A stretch of DNA of 64,000 nucleotides from Amycolatopsis palatopharyngis (GCF_003385185.1 NZ_PQHZ01000010.1:62001-126000); one strand, 5' to 3'. Shown: positions 16,317 to 25,592, numbered from the stretch's first letter. The notes: a model not told the origin generated them from the letters alone. Program-made: numbers and translations.

Positions 16317-17795
16317 TCAGGCCGAGCCGGTGGCTACCTGAAGGGCGATCCACGCGTTCACCCGTACCTGGGGATCGTCGAGTGAGCGCCCCAGCGCGGC
16401 TTCGATCTGCGCGATTCGATTGCCCACGGTGTTGCGATGTATCCCCAGCTCTTCGGCGACCTTGAGCCGGGAGCCGTGGTGGTGCAGGAAAGAACTCAAA
16501 GTCCGGACCAGTTCCTTGTCGTCCAGCCGGGCGAGGAACGAAGTGGCGAACGCGGCAGCCCGGTCGTCGTCGAGCACCGCCATCGCGCCCTCGTTGACCA
16601 GCCGCTCCCACCACACGACTGGCGCGGCCGGGGTGGCGGAGGCCAGGGCGTGGCCCGCGTTCGTCCAACTGCGACGGGCGTCGTCGATCGTCGTGGGGCT
16701 GCCGACGCCGCCGAGGAGACCTCGTGCGGCGATGGCAGGCATGTGCTGGTCGATGGCGACGGGGGTGCCAGCCAGCCACAGTTCCTCCCGCACCCGCGCC
16801 GCCAAAGATACGGAGTCCTCTACCGACTCCAGAGCGTCACGCAAGGCGTCGTCCGGTCCCGTGACCCGAGCGATGACAACGTGTTTCGGTAGCGCCGCGC
16901 CACGATCACTCCTGGCCTCCAGCACGATCGCCGCGGTCCGCGCATCGGCGTCGACGAGCAGTTCCAGCGCACGTGCGCGCAGACGGCGATCAGCGTCGCG
17001 TCGTTCGAGGCGGGTCTGCGCCGCCAGGCTGAGCAGCGAGACGGCCGTCGCTATCGCCGTCCGTTCGCGGTCGGTGACCCGATGGGGCAGGTACACCGCG
17101 AGGTGTCCCACCGGCGGTCCTGTCAGCCCGACCGGCTGCACGACAAGTGTCGCGGTACCGGTCTGGATGCTAGTGGCGGCCCGCAGCCCTTGTGGTCGCA
17201 GCCTGTCCACCTCCGACGCCACAAGGGCCGGGTCGAGCTCGGCGCGCGCGGGTCCTGTTGGCTCGATGGCGTCGCGGCCGACCAGTGTCGCCGCACCGTC
17301 GACGATGTCCGCCAACCGGCTCACGAGAGCCGCGGGATCATCCCGGCGAAGAGCGGTCTGCGTCAGCTGCCGCTGGGCCTCCAGTGATCTGCGGGCAGCG
17401 TGCTCGGCGTCGGTCTCCTTCATCGATGCGAGGGTGTGGCTGATGGCCACGAAGGTTGTCTCCCTCGGCACCTCGAACACGTTCAGGCCCTCATGCCGGC
17501 AGGCGGCGATCAATCCTGTTGGGACGGTGCGGTGGGTGAGGCCGGTGGCGAAGCCGAGCGCGACGACCTTCCGTGCGGCCAGCCGGGCGACGTAGCCCTT
17601 CCATTGGCTGCGCCACTGCCTCATCTCCAGGCCGGTGGTGAGCAGGACCTCGCCGCCCTCGAGGAAGGGCGAGGGATCGGGGAGTTCGCTCGTCGCCACC
17701 CATCTGATCTCGGCCGCCGGCTGTGGCAGGTGCACCCCGGCAAGCGCGAGCGAGTGGTGCCCAACTAGTTCCTCGACCGCGACCATGAGTGACAT
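16317..17795 (-). CDS. PucR-family transcriptional regulator
   Basis: A 492-residue PucR/CdaR-type regulator. Residues 1-130 form the PucR N-terminal ligand domain (EEIRWVATSELPDP-like region, FLEGGEVLLTTG); the middle is a GGDEF-like non-catalytic domain; residues 430-485 are the HTH_30 domain with LKVAEELGIHRNTVGNRIAQ. Start ATG 17795 (or 17786) is used because the extension to 17837 adds nothing conserved. It stands between the hydrolase/APC unit and the divergent GABA transaminase. Family members activate purine, amino acid or GABA catabolism genes in response to the substrate, so it is the likely activator for both flanks. Confidence 0.9.
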   Translation of the reverse strand: MSLMVAVEELVGHHSLALAGVHLPQPAAEIRWVATSELPDPSPFLEGGEVLLTTGLEMRQWRSQWKGYVARLAARKVVALGFATGLTHRTVPTGLIAACRHEGLNVFEVPRETTFVAISHTLASMKETDAEHAARRSLEAQRQLTQTALRRDDPAALVSRLADIVDGAATLVGRDAIEPTGPARAELDPALVASEVDRLRPQGLRAATSIQTGTATLVVQPVGLTGPPVGHLAVYLPHRVTDRERTAIATAVSLLSLAAQTRLERRDADRRLRARALELLVDADARTAAIVLEARSDRGAALPKHVVIARVTGPDDALRDALESVEDSVSLAARVREELWLAGTPVAIDQHMPAIAARGLLGGVGSPTTIDDARRSWTNAGHALASATPAAPVVWWERLVNEGAMAVLDDDRAAAFATSFLARLDDKELVRTLSSFLHHHGSRLKVAEELGIHRNTVGNRIAQIEAALGRSLDDPQVRVNAWIALQVATGSA

Positions 17796-17902
17796 AGTTG
17801 CACAGTTGGGCCTGCTGGAGGAGGGCGATCCTGGCATGTCGGGCTGGGCATGATTTCTCTACTGTCGGAGCAACTCATCACCGCCTCACTTCAGGAGCAT
17901 CG

Positions 17903-19261
17903 ATGTCCGAGAGTCACAGCGCCGGCTACAACGGTGGCCCCGCCCTCGTCCAGGAGCGCCGGCTCGTAACCGAGGTCCCCGGCCCGAAGTCGCGCGAGTT
18001 GCACGCCCGAAAGGTGAGTGCCGTGGCGCAGGGCGTGGGCACTGTGCTGCCGGTCTACACCGTCGCCGCGGGCGGGGGCGTCGTGGTGGACGTGGACGGC
18101 AACTCGCTGATCGACTTCGGCTCCGGCATCGCCGTGACCACGGTCGGCAACAGTGCTCCGCGTGTCGCGGAGGCGGTCACCGAGCAGGTCCAGGCCTTCA
18201 CCCACACCTGCTTCATGGTGACGCCCTACGAGGGTTACGTGCGCCTGGCCGAGGAGCTCAACCGGCTGACGCCCGGTTCGGAGGAGAAGCGCACCGTTCT
18301 GTTCAACTCCGGCGCCGAGGCCGTGGAGAACGCTGTCAAGATCGCGCGTTCGTGGACCCGCAGGCCGGCCGTCGTCGCGTTCGACCACGCCTATCACGGC
18401 CGTACCAACCTGACCATGGCGCTGACCGCCAAGAACATGCCGTACAAGAACGGCTTCGGTCCGTTCGCCGCAGAGGTGTATCGCGCTCCCGTGTCCTACC
18501 CGTTCCGCGACGGCGGGATGGACGGCGTCGCGGCCGCACGCCAGGCGATCGAGGTGGTCGAGCAGCAGGTGGGTGTGGAGAACCTCGCCGCGTTCGTGAT
18601 CGAGCCGATTCAGGGCGAAGGCGGCTTCATCGTCCCCGCGCCCGGCTTCCTGGCCACGCTCGCCGACTGGTGCCGGGCGAACGGCGTGGTGTTCATCGCC
18701 GACGAGGTGCAGTCCGGTTTCGCCCGTACCGGCGCCCTGTTCGCGGTCGATCATGAGGGCGTGGTGCCCGACCTGATCGTCACGGCCAAGGGCATCGCCG
18801 GTGGCTTGCCGCTCTCGGCGGTCACCGGCCGGGCCGAGATCATGGACGCGCCGCACGGTGGGGGCCTTGGCGGAACGTACGGGGGCAACCCGCTGGCCGT
18901 CGCCGCCGCGCTCGGGGTGATCGAGACGATCGAAGCGGATGGCCTCATCGACCGCGCCAGGTCGATCGAGAAGACCATGAAGGAGCGGCTCACCGCGCTC
19001 CAGCAGGCCGATCCCCGCATCGGGGAGGTGCGAGGACGCGGCGCGATGATCGCGGTCGAGCTGGTGGAGCAGGACACCACGACCCCGGACGCAGACCTCA
19101 CCAAGCGGATCGCCGCCGCGGCGCACGCCGAAGGTCTGGTCGTGCTCACCTGTGGCACGTACGGCAACGTGCTGCGTTTCCTGCCCCCACTGTCCATTCC
19201 GGACCATCTGCTCACCGAGGGCCTCGACGTCCTCGAACGCGTCTTCGGGGAGACCCGGTGA
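17903..19261 (+). CDS. gabT: 4-aminobutyrate-2-oxoglutarate transaminase
   Basis: A 452-residue class III PLP aminotransferase, converting GABA and 2-oxoglutarate to succinic semialdehyde and glutamate. Visible are the FNSGAEAVENAVKIAR cofactor loop, the DHAYHGRTN region, IEPIQGEGGF, FIADEVQSGFARTG with the PLP-nitrogen aspartate, and TAKGIAGGLP with the Schiff-base lysine K296. The EPIQGEGG pattern fits GabT/PuuE-type enzymes rather than ornithine transaminase. ATG 17903 has AGGAG six bases upstream. The stop overlaps the glutamate dehydrogenase start, giving a coupled pair that recycles the glutamate. Confidence 0.92.
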   Translation: MSESHSAGYNGGPALVQERRLVTEVPGPKSRELHARKVSAVAQGVGTVLPVYTVAAGGGVVVDVDGNSLIDFGSGIAVTTVGNSAPRVAEAVTEQVQAFTHTCFMVTPYEGYVRLAEELNRLTPGSEEKRTVLFNSGAEAVENAVKIARSWTRRPAVVAFDHAYHGRTNLTMALTAKNMPYKNGFGPFAAEVYRAPVSYPFRDGGMDGVAAARQAIEVVEQQVGVENLAAFVIEPIQGEGGFIVPAPGFLATLADWCRANGVVFIADEVQSGFARTGALFAVDHEGVVPDLIVTAKGIAGGLPLSAVTGRAEIMDAPHGGGLGGTYGGNPLAVAAALGVIETIEADGLIDRARSIEKTMKERLTALQQADPRIGEVRGRGAMIAVELVEQDTTTPDADLTKRIAAAAHAEGLVVLTCGTYGNVLRFLPPLSIPDHLLTEGLDVLERVFGETR

Positions 19262-20529
19262 TGGACGTACTCGACCCCGCCGTCTCCACGCCGCAACCGC
19301 TCGATGACGCCCGTACCCAGTTGCGGCAAGCCGTGGGTCTGCTCGGTTACGACGAGGGCATGTTCGCGATGCTCGCCTCGCCACGGCGCGAGGTCACGGT
19401 GAGTATTCCGTTGCGCCGCGACGACGGCACCACGGAGCTGCTGACGGGGCACCGTGTGCAGCACAACTTCTCCAGGGGCCCGGCGAAGGGCGGACTGCGC
19501 TACAGCAAGGACGTCACCCTCGACGAGGTGCGGGCACTGGCGATGTGGATGACCTGGAAGTGCGCCCTGCTCAACGTGCCGTACGGGGGAGCGAAGGGCG
19601 GGGTCCGAATCGACCCGCGCCAGTACTCCACGGCCGAGCTGGAGCGGGTGACCCGCCGCTACACCAGCGAGATCAGCCCGATGATCGGCCCGGAGCGCGA
19701 TATTCCCGCCCCGGACGTCGGCACTGACGAGCAGACCATGGCCTGGATGATGGACACGTACTCGGTTCAGCACGGGCACACCGTCCTCGGGGTCACCACC
19801 GGCAAGCCGGTGAGCCTCGGTGGTTCGCTCGGCCGCGCCACCGCCACCTCGCGCGGTGTCGTGCACGTCGCCGGTGCCGCGCTGCGCAGCCGGGGCATCG
19901 AACCCGCCCGGGCGACCGCCGCGGTGCAGGGCTTCGGCAAGGTCGGCCGTTACGCTGCCCGGTTTCTCGACGAGACCGGCGTCCGAGTGATAGCCGTCAG
20001 CGACCAGTACGGTGCGGTCGCGTCGAGCTCCGGGCTCGACATCGCCGCCCTCGAGCGGCACGTCGACGCGACCGGCTCGGTCGTCGGTTTCGGTTGCGGG
20101 GAGGAGATCACCCACGACGATCTGCTGACCAGCGAGGTCGACCTGTTGGTTCCGGCGGCGGTCGAGGGGGTGCTGCACGGAGGCAACGCCCACCGGATTC
20201 GTGCCCAGGTGATCGTGGAGGGCGCGAACGGGCCGACGACCCCCGAGGCCGACCTGGTCCTGCGAGCCGCGGACCGGCTCGTCGTCCCGGACATCCTCGC
20301 CAACGCGGGAGGTGTGATCGTCTCCTATTTCGAGTGGGTGCAGGCCAATCAGGCGTACTGGTGGAGCGCCGACGAGGTCGAGTTGCGCCTGGCCGATCGG
20401 ATGCTCAGTGCCTGGGAGCACGTCAGCCGGCACGCGGAGCGGCTCGGCGTGCCACTACGCACGGCCGCGACCTGCCTGGCAGTGGAACGCGTCGCTCAGG
20501 CACACCAGTTGCGCGGCCTCTATCCCTGA
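19261..20529 (+). CDS. Glutamate/leucine-type dehydrogenase
   Basis: A 422-residue Glu/Leu/Phe/Val dehydrogenase. The N-terminal domain has GPAKGGLRYSKDVT and the catalytic-lysine region KCALLNVPYGGAKGGV; the Rossmann motif AVQGFGKVGRYAARFL and EGANGPTTPEAD follow. It deaminates glutamate to 2-oxoglutarate and ammonium, or the reverse. Either GTG 19258 or ATG 19261 can start it; both overlap the gabT stop. Placed directly behind the transaminase, it would regenerate 2-oxoglutarate so that GABA nitrogen leaves as ammonium. Its stop overlaps the 3' end of the opposite-strand GntR gene by ten bases. Confidence 0.92.
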   Translation: MDVLDPAVSTPQPLDDARTQLRQAVGLLGYDEGMFAMLASPRREVTVSIPLRRDDGTTELLTGHRVQHNFSRGPAKGGLRYSKDVTLDEVRALAMWMTWKCALLNVPYGGAKGGVRIDPRQYSTAELERVTRRYTSEISPMIGPERDIPAPDVGTDEQTMAWMMDTYSVQHGHTVLGVTTGKPVSLGGSLGRATATSRGVVHVAGAALRSRGIEPARATAAVQGFGKVGRYAARFLDETGVRVIAVSDQYGAVASSSGLDIAALERHVDATGSVVGFGCGEEITHDDLLTSEVDLLVPAAVEGVLHGGNAHRIRAQVIVEGANGPTTPEADLVLRAADRLVVPDILANAGGVIVSYFEWVQANQAYWWSADEVELRLADRMLSAWEHVSRHAERLGVPLRTAATCLAVERVAQAHQLRGLYP

Positions 20530-21197
20530 CCGGCCTTCGGCGACGGCGAGGTCAGGGAGGCCAGGTGCTGGGCCAGGGCATGTTCGGCGATGTCCGGGTC
20601 GTGGGTCTCGAGGGCATCGACAATTGCGTCGTGTTCGTCGGCGGAGCTGGCGAGGTGGACGCTGCTCCAGCCCGCGGTGAGACCGGCGAGCCGGGTGTAC
20701 CCGCGGAGCCTGCGGACAGTGTCCTCGACGATAGCGAGGCCCGCGGCGCGGGCGATGCCAAGGTGGAACTCGTCGTCGCAGTCGAGGAAGGTGTTCGTGT
20801 CCTCGGCGGCAAGGGCACGGCGAGTGCGGATCATGACCAGGCGGAGCTGGTCGAGGTCGGACTCGGTGGCATGGACGGCGGCTTCACGCGCGGCGAGTCG
20901 TTCCAGCGCGGTTCGCATGAGCCGCACCTCGCGATTGAGCTCGGCCGACAACGACGCGACGACGACCTGGCGGCGGCGACCTTCTTCGAGTAGGCCCTCG
21001 TTGAGTAATTCGCGCAGGGCTTCCCGCACGGGGGTGCGCGAGACACCGAGCACGGTGGCGGTGTCGGCTTCGCTGATCGTCGTCCCCGCCCGCAGTTCGC
21101 CGTGCAGGATTTTGCGGCGAAGCTCGCTGTAGGCACGGACGACGGCAGGGGGCCGGTCTGGCCCAGGTGGCTGGGCCTGCGGTCGGATTCCTCTCAT
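20520..21197 (-). CDS. GntR-family regulator (FCD type)
   Basis: A 225-residue GntR regulator. The winged helix is in residues 20-85 (YSELRRKILHGELRAGTTIS, then SRTPVREALRELLNEGLLEE); residues 90-215 form the all-helical FCD effector domain with the metal-binding pattern around DDEFHLGI and the later ADEHDAIVDAL histidine. The start overlaps the stop of the CocE hydrolase, so it is second in that unit. Three related operator candidates lie in front of the unit (22899-22945), suggesting autoregulation and control of the divergent NCS1 permease. Confidence 0.92.
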   Translation of the reverse strand: MRGIRPQAQPPGPDRPPAVVRAYSELRRKILHGELRAGTTISEADTATVLGVSRTPVREALRELLNEGLLEEGRRRQVVVASLSAELNREVRLMRTALERLAAREAAVHATESDLDQLRLVMIRTRRALAAEDTNTFLDCDDEFHLGIARAAGLAIVEDTVRRLRGYTRLAGLTAGWSSVHLASSADEHDAIVDALETHDPDIAEHALAQHLASLTSPSPKAGQG

Positions 21198-22843
21198 GGG
21201 TGCTGCTCTCTCTCGGCAAGGACGTGGCAGGTGACCTGGGCGCCTTCGGGGCCACCAAGGATGACCGACTGCTCAGCGAGTGCGGTGCGGGTGGTAGTCC
21301 AGAAGTGTCCATCGGTGCCCGGATGCAGGGCGTAGCGGGGGAATGCCGAAGCGGCCAGGGTCAGTCGCAGGCGGTGGCCTTGCCGCAACCGATACCCGGT
21401 GTCGCCGAGATCGATCCGCAGCCGCGCAGGCCAGGGGGCCGCTGCCAGTGCGGCGCCGTCGAGCACGGGCTGGGTGCGGCCATCGGGCAGCACGTCGCAT
21501 ACGGTTGCGATCACATGCGCTGATGCCGCACTCCCGGAAACTTTCATCCGCAGTTCGACAGGTCCGGCGAGATCGAGCGGGCGGGGCAGCGGCTCGGTGG
21601 TGAAGGTGAGTACGTCGGGGCGGATGTGCAGGTCGTGCTCGTCCGGCGGTTCGAGCAACGTGTAGTAAGGATGGACCCGGCTGGGCACCGGATGATGCGG
21701 ATCATGGGTCCACGTGGCGGTGCGAGCGGTGGTGTCCGAACGCAGGCGCAGGGCGCCATCATCGTGGCTGGGATCGCCGCCCAGATACCAGGTGGCCGGC
21801 CGGCTGCCGGTGGGCGGCCATTGGTGATCTTCGCGCCACCGATCGTCCGCACGTGCCAACTGCCAACGCACCGGCGCCACGTCGTAGTCGCCCCGGCCAC
21901 GGAGATGGTGCTCGAAGAACGGCAGCAGCGGACCGAGGTAGACGTCGAGCATCCGGCGCAGCAGCGCCGGTGACGTGGTGGGGTCCACCGCTGGTTCGCC
22001 GGGTTCGCGCAGGGGTGTGGCGACGTGGTCAACCGCCCCGAGCATCAAGTGCTGTGTGGCCCGGCCCGCGGTACGTGCCTGCCGCCAGGTGCTGAGCTGG
22101 CCGCGAAGCAGGAAGTCGTAGTAGCCACCTATGTGCAGCGCCGGGATGTCGCCTCGCACCGGCAACCTCACGGTGTCGCTGAAACGTCTGTGTGCCCAAG
22201 CGTCCAGCCCGGTGGGCCGGCGGCCATCCAATGCCCTGGGCGCGATGTCCGACAGCGGCCGGACGGACCAGTCCAGCGCGCCGTCATAGTCGTAGAGCGC
22301 CTCGTCGACCCAGGTCTCGACCGCCCAGTAGGCACCCATCTCGAGCATGAACACGCCCTGCCGGTAGAGCGCGTGGGTGAGGTCGGCGGCTGCCGCGCGC
22401 GGGGTGATCGCGCGCAGGGCCGGGTGTGCCGACGCCGCCGCTGCCCACTGGGTGAAGCCGTAGTAGGAGTCGCCGAACATGCCGACCGAACCGTCGCACC
22501 ACGGCTGGGACGCCACCCAGTCGATGGTGTCGTAGCCGTCGGTGACCTCGGCGACAAAGGGATCGACCGGCCCGTCGGACCGCACCTTGCCGCGTACGTC
22601 CTGCGCCACCACGGCGTAACCGCGCTCGGCGAACCACGCGCCGATGTCCGGCACGAAGCACTCGTCGCCGGCTTTGTCATATGGCAGGCGGACCACCAGC
22701 ACGGGCCAGCGTGCACCGCGCGCCGGCAAATACACGTCGGTGGCCAGTAACACCCCATCGGACATGCGCACCGCGTGCTGCCTGGCCGAATCCGGCACTG
22801 GCGCGAACGGGCGCCGCACCGCCGTCACCCGCTCTGCTCGCAT
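21194..22843 (-). CDS. CocE/NonD-type serine hydrolase (S15 family)
   Basis: A 549-residue alpha/beta hydrolase of the X-Pro dipeptidyl-peptidase (S15)/cocaine esterase family. The nucleophile elbow GMFGDSYYGFTQ gives the catalytic Ser; the oxyanion region contains the preceding VVRLPYDK; the histidine lies in GAVDHVATP; and a C-terminal jelly-roll domain (from about residue 360) is typical. It hydrolyses esters or amides of bulky acids; no signal peptide is present. ATG 22843, preceded by GAGG, is preferred to GTG 22864. It forms an operon with GntR and is divergent from an NCS1 permease, suggesting that the permease brings in the substrate or removes its product. Confidence 0.9.
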   Translation of the reverse strand: MRAERVTAVRRPFAPVPDSARQHAVRMSDGVLLATDVYLPARGARWPVLVVRLPYDKAGDECFVPDIGAWFAERGYAVVAQDVRGKVRSDGPVDPFVAEVTDGYDTIDWVASQPWCDGSVGMFGDSYYGFTQWAAAASAHPALRAITPRAAAADLTHALYRQGVFMLEMGAYWAVETWVDEALYDYDGALDWSVRPLSDIAPRALDGRRPTGLDAWAHRRFSDTVRLPVRGDIPALHIGGYYDFLLRGQLSTWRQARTAGRATQHLMLGAVDHVATPLREPGEPAVDPTTSPALLRRMLDVYLGPLLPFFEHHLRGRGDYDVAPVRWQLARADDRWREDHQWPPTGSRPATWYLGGDPSHDDGALRLRSDTTARTATWTHDPHHPVPSRVHPYYTLLEPPDEHDLHIRPDVLTFTTEPLPRPLDLAGPVELRMKVSGSAASAHVIATVCDVLPDGRTQPVLDGAALAAAPWPARLRIDLGDTGYRLRQGHRLRLTLAASAFPRYALHPGTDGHFWTTTRTALAEQSVILGGPEGAQVTCHVLAEREQHP

Positions 22844-22898
22844 CGCCTCACCCCGTATCGGCACAGCACCACCATCCTGAGCATACCCATCGGCTATT

Positions 22899-22945
22899 TA
22901 CATACTTGATGCTCTCTTGTATACCAAAGGCACTTAAGTATTCAA
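22899..22945. promoter_or_regulatory. Three related GntR-type operator elements
   Basis: In this A+T-rich gap between the divergent CocE and NCS1 genes three similar elements occur: TACATACTTGA (22899-22909, minus orientation TCAAGTATGTA), TTGTATACCAA (22917-22927, a near-perfect palindrome around GTATAC) and CTTAAGTATTCAA (22933-22945). All share a GTAT core flanked by T- and A-rich ends and are spaced 16-18 bases. GTATAC-centred palindromes are common for FCD-type GntR regulators, and such a gene is encoded in the adjoining operon. Confidence 0.65.
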
Positions 22946-22970
22946 ATCAGTACGAACGGAGGCGAGGCGC

Positions 22971-24458
22971 ATGTCGAGACCAGCAGCACCAGCTGGGGCG
23001 GAGTCGGCGACCAAACCGAGCGCGGGGCGGGTCGAGGTTCGCTCGATCGACTATGTGCCGCTTGCCGAGCGTCATGGCAAAGCCTGGCACCTCGGGCCGG
23101 TCTGGATCATGGCCACGGCCACCGTGGCGAGTGTGGCCATCGGCCTCATCGGCGTCGCGGCAGGGGCGAACCTCTTCTGGTCACTGGCCGGAATTGTCCT
23201 GGGCTCGCTGTTCGGTACCTTTTTCAGCGCGTTCCACTCCGCGCAGGGACCGCAACTCGGGCTGCCCCAGATGGTCCAGTCACGCCCGCAGTTCGGCTAC
23301 CGCGGTGCGGTACTCGTCTGGGTGTTCGTGCTGATCAGCTACATCGGCTATAACGTCTTCGCCGGCGCGCTCGGTGGCGACACCCTCCAGAATGTCGTTG
23401 GCGGGTCCTCGAAGGCGTGGGCGCCGGTGGTCGTGGGTGCGGCTCTGCTTCTCGCCGTCTTCGGGTACGACTCGATCCACCGGTTGTCCCGCTGGCTGCT
23501 CGCGCTGTTTCTGGTCGCCTACGCGTTCTTTTCCGTCGCGGCGATCACCACCTTCGACCTGCCCGATGGCGCGCTCGACCCGGGACGCTTCAGCTGGTTG
23601 CCGTTTCTGCTCCAGTTCGCGGTTTCCGCCGGCTACCTGATCAGTTGGGCACCGTACGTATCGGACTACTCGCGCTACCTGCCGCCGGACGTGGGCGTGC
23701 GGTCGACCTTCCTGTGGACATATCTCGGGATGGCGCTGAGCAGCATCTGGTTGCTCAGCCTGGGTGCCCTGATCGCCCAGGCATTCACCGATCTTGGCCC
23801 GATCGAAACGATCCGAACCGCAGGAGACGCGATCTTCCCAGGATTCGGAGCCACCGCCCTGCTCGTCGCGCTCCCGGGGCTGATCATCGTTATCGCGCTC
23901 AACCTCTACGGTGCGTCGCTCACCCTGCTTGCCATCGTCGACTCGTTCAAACCAGTGCGACCCACCGCCAGGGTCCGGCTCACGGCCGTACTTTCGGTGT
24001 CCGTCGTGGGCCTAGCGCTGCAGTACGCCCTGCCGCCCGACTTCCTGACCGCCATCGGCACGTTCCTGGTTTTCCTGCTCTACTTTTTCGGGCCCTGGAC
24101 CGCGATCAACCTCGTCGACTTCTTCGTCGTACGAAAAGGTCACTACTCGATTCGGGAAATCTTCAACCCCCACGGTATGTACGGTCGATGGAGCCGTCCG
24201 GGCCTTGCCGCCTACCTGATCGGCTTCGCCGCCAGCGTTCCCTTCCAGAGCACCGCCATCTACACCGGTCCGATCGCGAAGGCGCTGGACGGCATCGATG
24301 TCGCCCACTTCGTCGGAATCGCGGCCTCCGGCATCGCCTACTGGTTTCTGACTCGCTCCCTCGACCTTGAAGCCGAACGTGACCGCATCGCCGAAGCGGA
24401 CCTCGGCCTGGAAGACCTTGCCAAAGCCCACGCCAACCCGAACGACAGTCCACAGTAG
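22971..24458 (+). CDS. NCS1-family nucleobase/cytosine-type permease
   Basis: A 495-residue NCS1 permease with about twelve membrane segments. Typical features are the N-terminal GPVWIMATATVASVAIG region, PQFGYRGAVL (the family motif near residue 105) and SWAPYVSDYSRYLP (about 222-236). NCS1 proteins import purines, pyrimidines, hydantoins, allantoin or thiamine precursors by cation symport. GGAGG at 22959-22963 is the ribosome site. The C-terminal tail is charged and cytoplasmic. Divergent from a serine hydrolase and GntR gene and sharing their operator region, it is probably the uptake arm of that unit. Confidence 0.92.
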   Translation: MSRPAAPAGAESATKPSAGRVEVRSIDYVPLAERHGKAWHLGPVWIMATATVASVAIGLIGVAAGANLFWSLAGIVLGSLFGTFFSAFHSAQGPQLGLPQMVQSRPQFGYRGAVLVWVFVLISYIGYNVFAGALGGDTLQNVVGGSSKAWAPVVVGAALLLAVFGYDSIHRLSRWLLALFLVAYAFFSVAAITTFDLPDGALDPGRFSWLPFLLQFAVSAGYLISWAPYVSDYSRYLPPDVGVRSTFLWTYLGMALSSIWLLSLGALIAQAFTDLGPIETIRTAGDAIFPGFGATALLVALPGLIIVIALNLYGASLTLLAIVDSFKPVRPTARVRLTAVLSVSVVGLALQYALPPDFLTAIGTFLVFLLYFFGPWTAINLVDFFVVRKGHYSIREIFNPHGMYGRWSRPGLAAYLIGFAASVPFQSTAIYTGPIAKALDGIDVAHFVGIAASGIAYWFLTRSLDLEAERDRIAEADLGLEDLAKAHANPNDSPQ

Positions 24459-24507
24459 TCGCCACCTGCCAACCGGACTGTCGCACCAAGGGCGCGGGAA
24501 GGCGCAC

Positions 24508-24862
24508 TCATGGACACTCGAGTTGTAATGTGAGGGCGATCCGACGAGCTTGCTCGATCACGTCGGCCTGCCATTCTTTGAGCGAGTGCGCAGGCGAATC
24601 CTCGAACGCTGCCGCGTAGGGGTCGCCCCCTTGGTCTCCGTCCCGGAAAGTGCTTCGAGGACAGCCGGTCCACAGAAGGGGACATATACCGGCGAGTATC
24701 CGCCTTCGTGCGAGAACACGATCTTTCCGCCGGTCAGCTCGGTGGCAAGTTGCACGAGCGCAGTGGCCATTCGCTTGTACCCCGAAGCCGTGACTGACAT
24801 GCGTCCCAATGGGTCTGCCGCGCACGCGTCGAAGCCGCTCGGTCCAGCCTGCGAGCGAGCCC
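24508..24862 (-). pseudogene. Remnant of a histone-deacetylase-like amidohydrolase
   Basis: The minus strand encodes the C-terminal third of a class II histone deacetylase/acetylpolyamine deacetylase: GFDACAADPLGRMSVTASGY, then KIVFSHEGGYSPVYVPFCG, then VLEALSGTETK, which match the family's last active-site region. Two lesions are visible. The first 250 or so residues are absent. A one-base loss in the CCCCC run at 24626-24630 (plus strand) moves the rest (GDPYAAAFEDSPAHSLKEW) into another frame, ending at 24508. With both frames joined, about 115 residues remain. The base loss could be a sequencing slip, but the missing N-terminal part cannot. I find no gene in 24863-25022. Confidence 0.75.
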
Positions 24863-25022
24863 GTCGGCATCTGTCACAGGTTTCGAGGAAGAGGGTGCCG
24901 AAGGTGTTGCCTTGGGGTTACCTGCTGGCGACCCCCGGCTTGAACTACCTGGCGGTTCGCAAGGCGCTTGGCTTGCAGTAGCGTTGTGAATTCCAGGCGA
25001 CCCGCGACTTATGACTTCGGGT

Positions 25023-25589
25023 TCATGCCTGTTGATGGCGCGGGTGTGTCCCTTGTTCAACTCGGAAATCACCGAAGGTGCTCGCCCAGTGAGCGAGCAG
25101 TTCCGAAGAGTCGTAGGGCGTTCGCAAGCTGGGATTCGCGCGGGGTAGATCGCGTATTCGCACATGCTCGCCGTGCAGGGCGATCTCGCGATCGCCGAGG
25201 TTCAGGAAACAGGGATGTCCGGTAGCCCATCCCGCTTCCACCACTGCGACGCACCAGACCGCGGCAGCCTCGGGGACCACCGGGAAAGGCAGGTCCCGAT
25301 GCTTACCGGACAGCGATGTCGCGTCCGGTAGCGGCACCAACTGGCCGTACTGGCGGGTCAGGGTTCGTATCGCTTCCGAAAGTGATCGGGCGAACCGCAG
25401 ACCACCGTTGGTCATCCAGCGAAGGCCCCCGCCGGGCCAGGGAGTGACCGTCACTCGCCGTACGGCCTGCGAATCCAGGGATTGGAGCAGTGTCGTCACC
25501 ACCCTGGCGCGGCGCGCGGCTGCTCCGGGATGTAAGGGGGCGATGCGTTCCGGCCAGCCCCCGCCGACAGGCGCACAAGCTCCGCACAT
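25023..25589 (-). CDS. Small actinobacterial-type Cys protein, unknown function
   Basis: A 188-residue protein starting MCGACAPVGGGW. Short actinobacterial proteins that begin with an MCGxC pair are familiar to me, but I know no function for them. Later parts contain RWMTNGGLRFARSLSEAI and a C-terminal segment ALHGEHVRIRDLP. No membrane segment or signal is seen. The start lies only three bases after the stop of the SDR gene upstream, so it is probably translated from the same operon. The two N-terminal cysteines could bind a metal with partners elsewhere. The region beyond it is decayed, so it may be under weak selection. Confidence 0.5.
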   Translation of the reverse strand: MCGACAPVGGGWPERIAPLHPGAAARRARVVTTLLQSLDSQAVRRVTVTPWPGGGLRWMTNGGLRFARSLSEAIRTLTRQYGQLVPLPDATSLSGKHRDLPFPVVPEAAAVWCVAVVEAGWATGHPCFLNLGDREIALHGEHVRIRDLPRANPSLRTPYDSSELLAHWASTFGDFRVEQGTHPRHQQA

Positions 25590-25592
25590 TTT

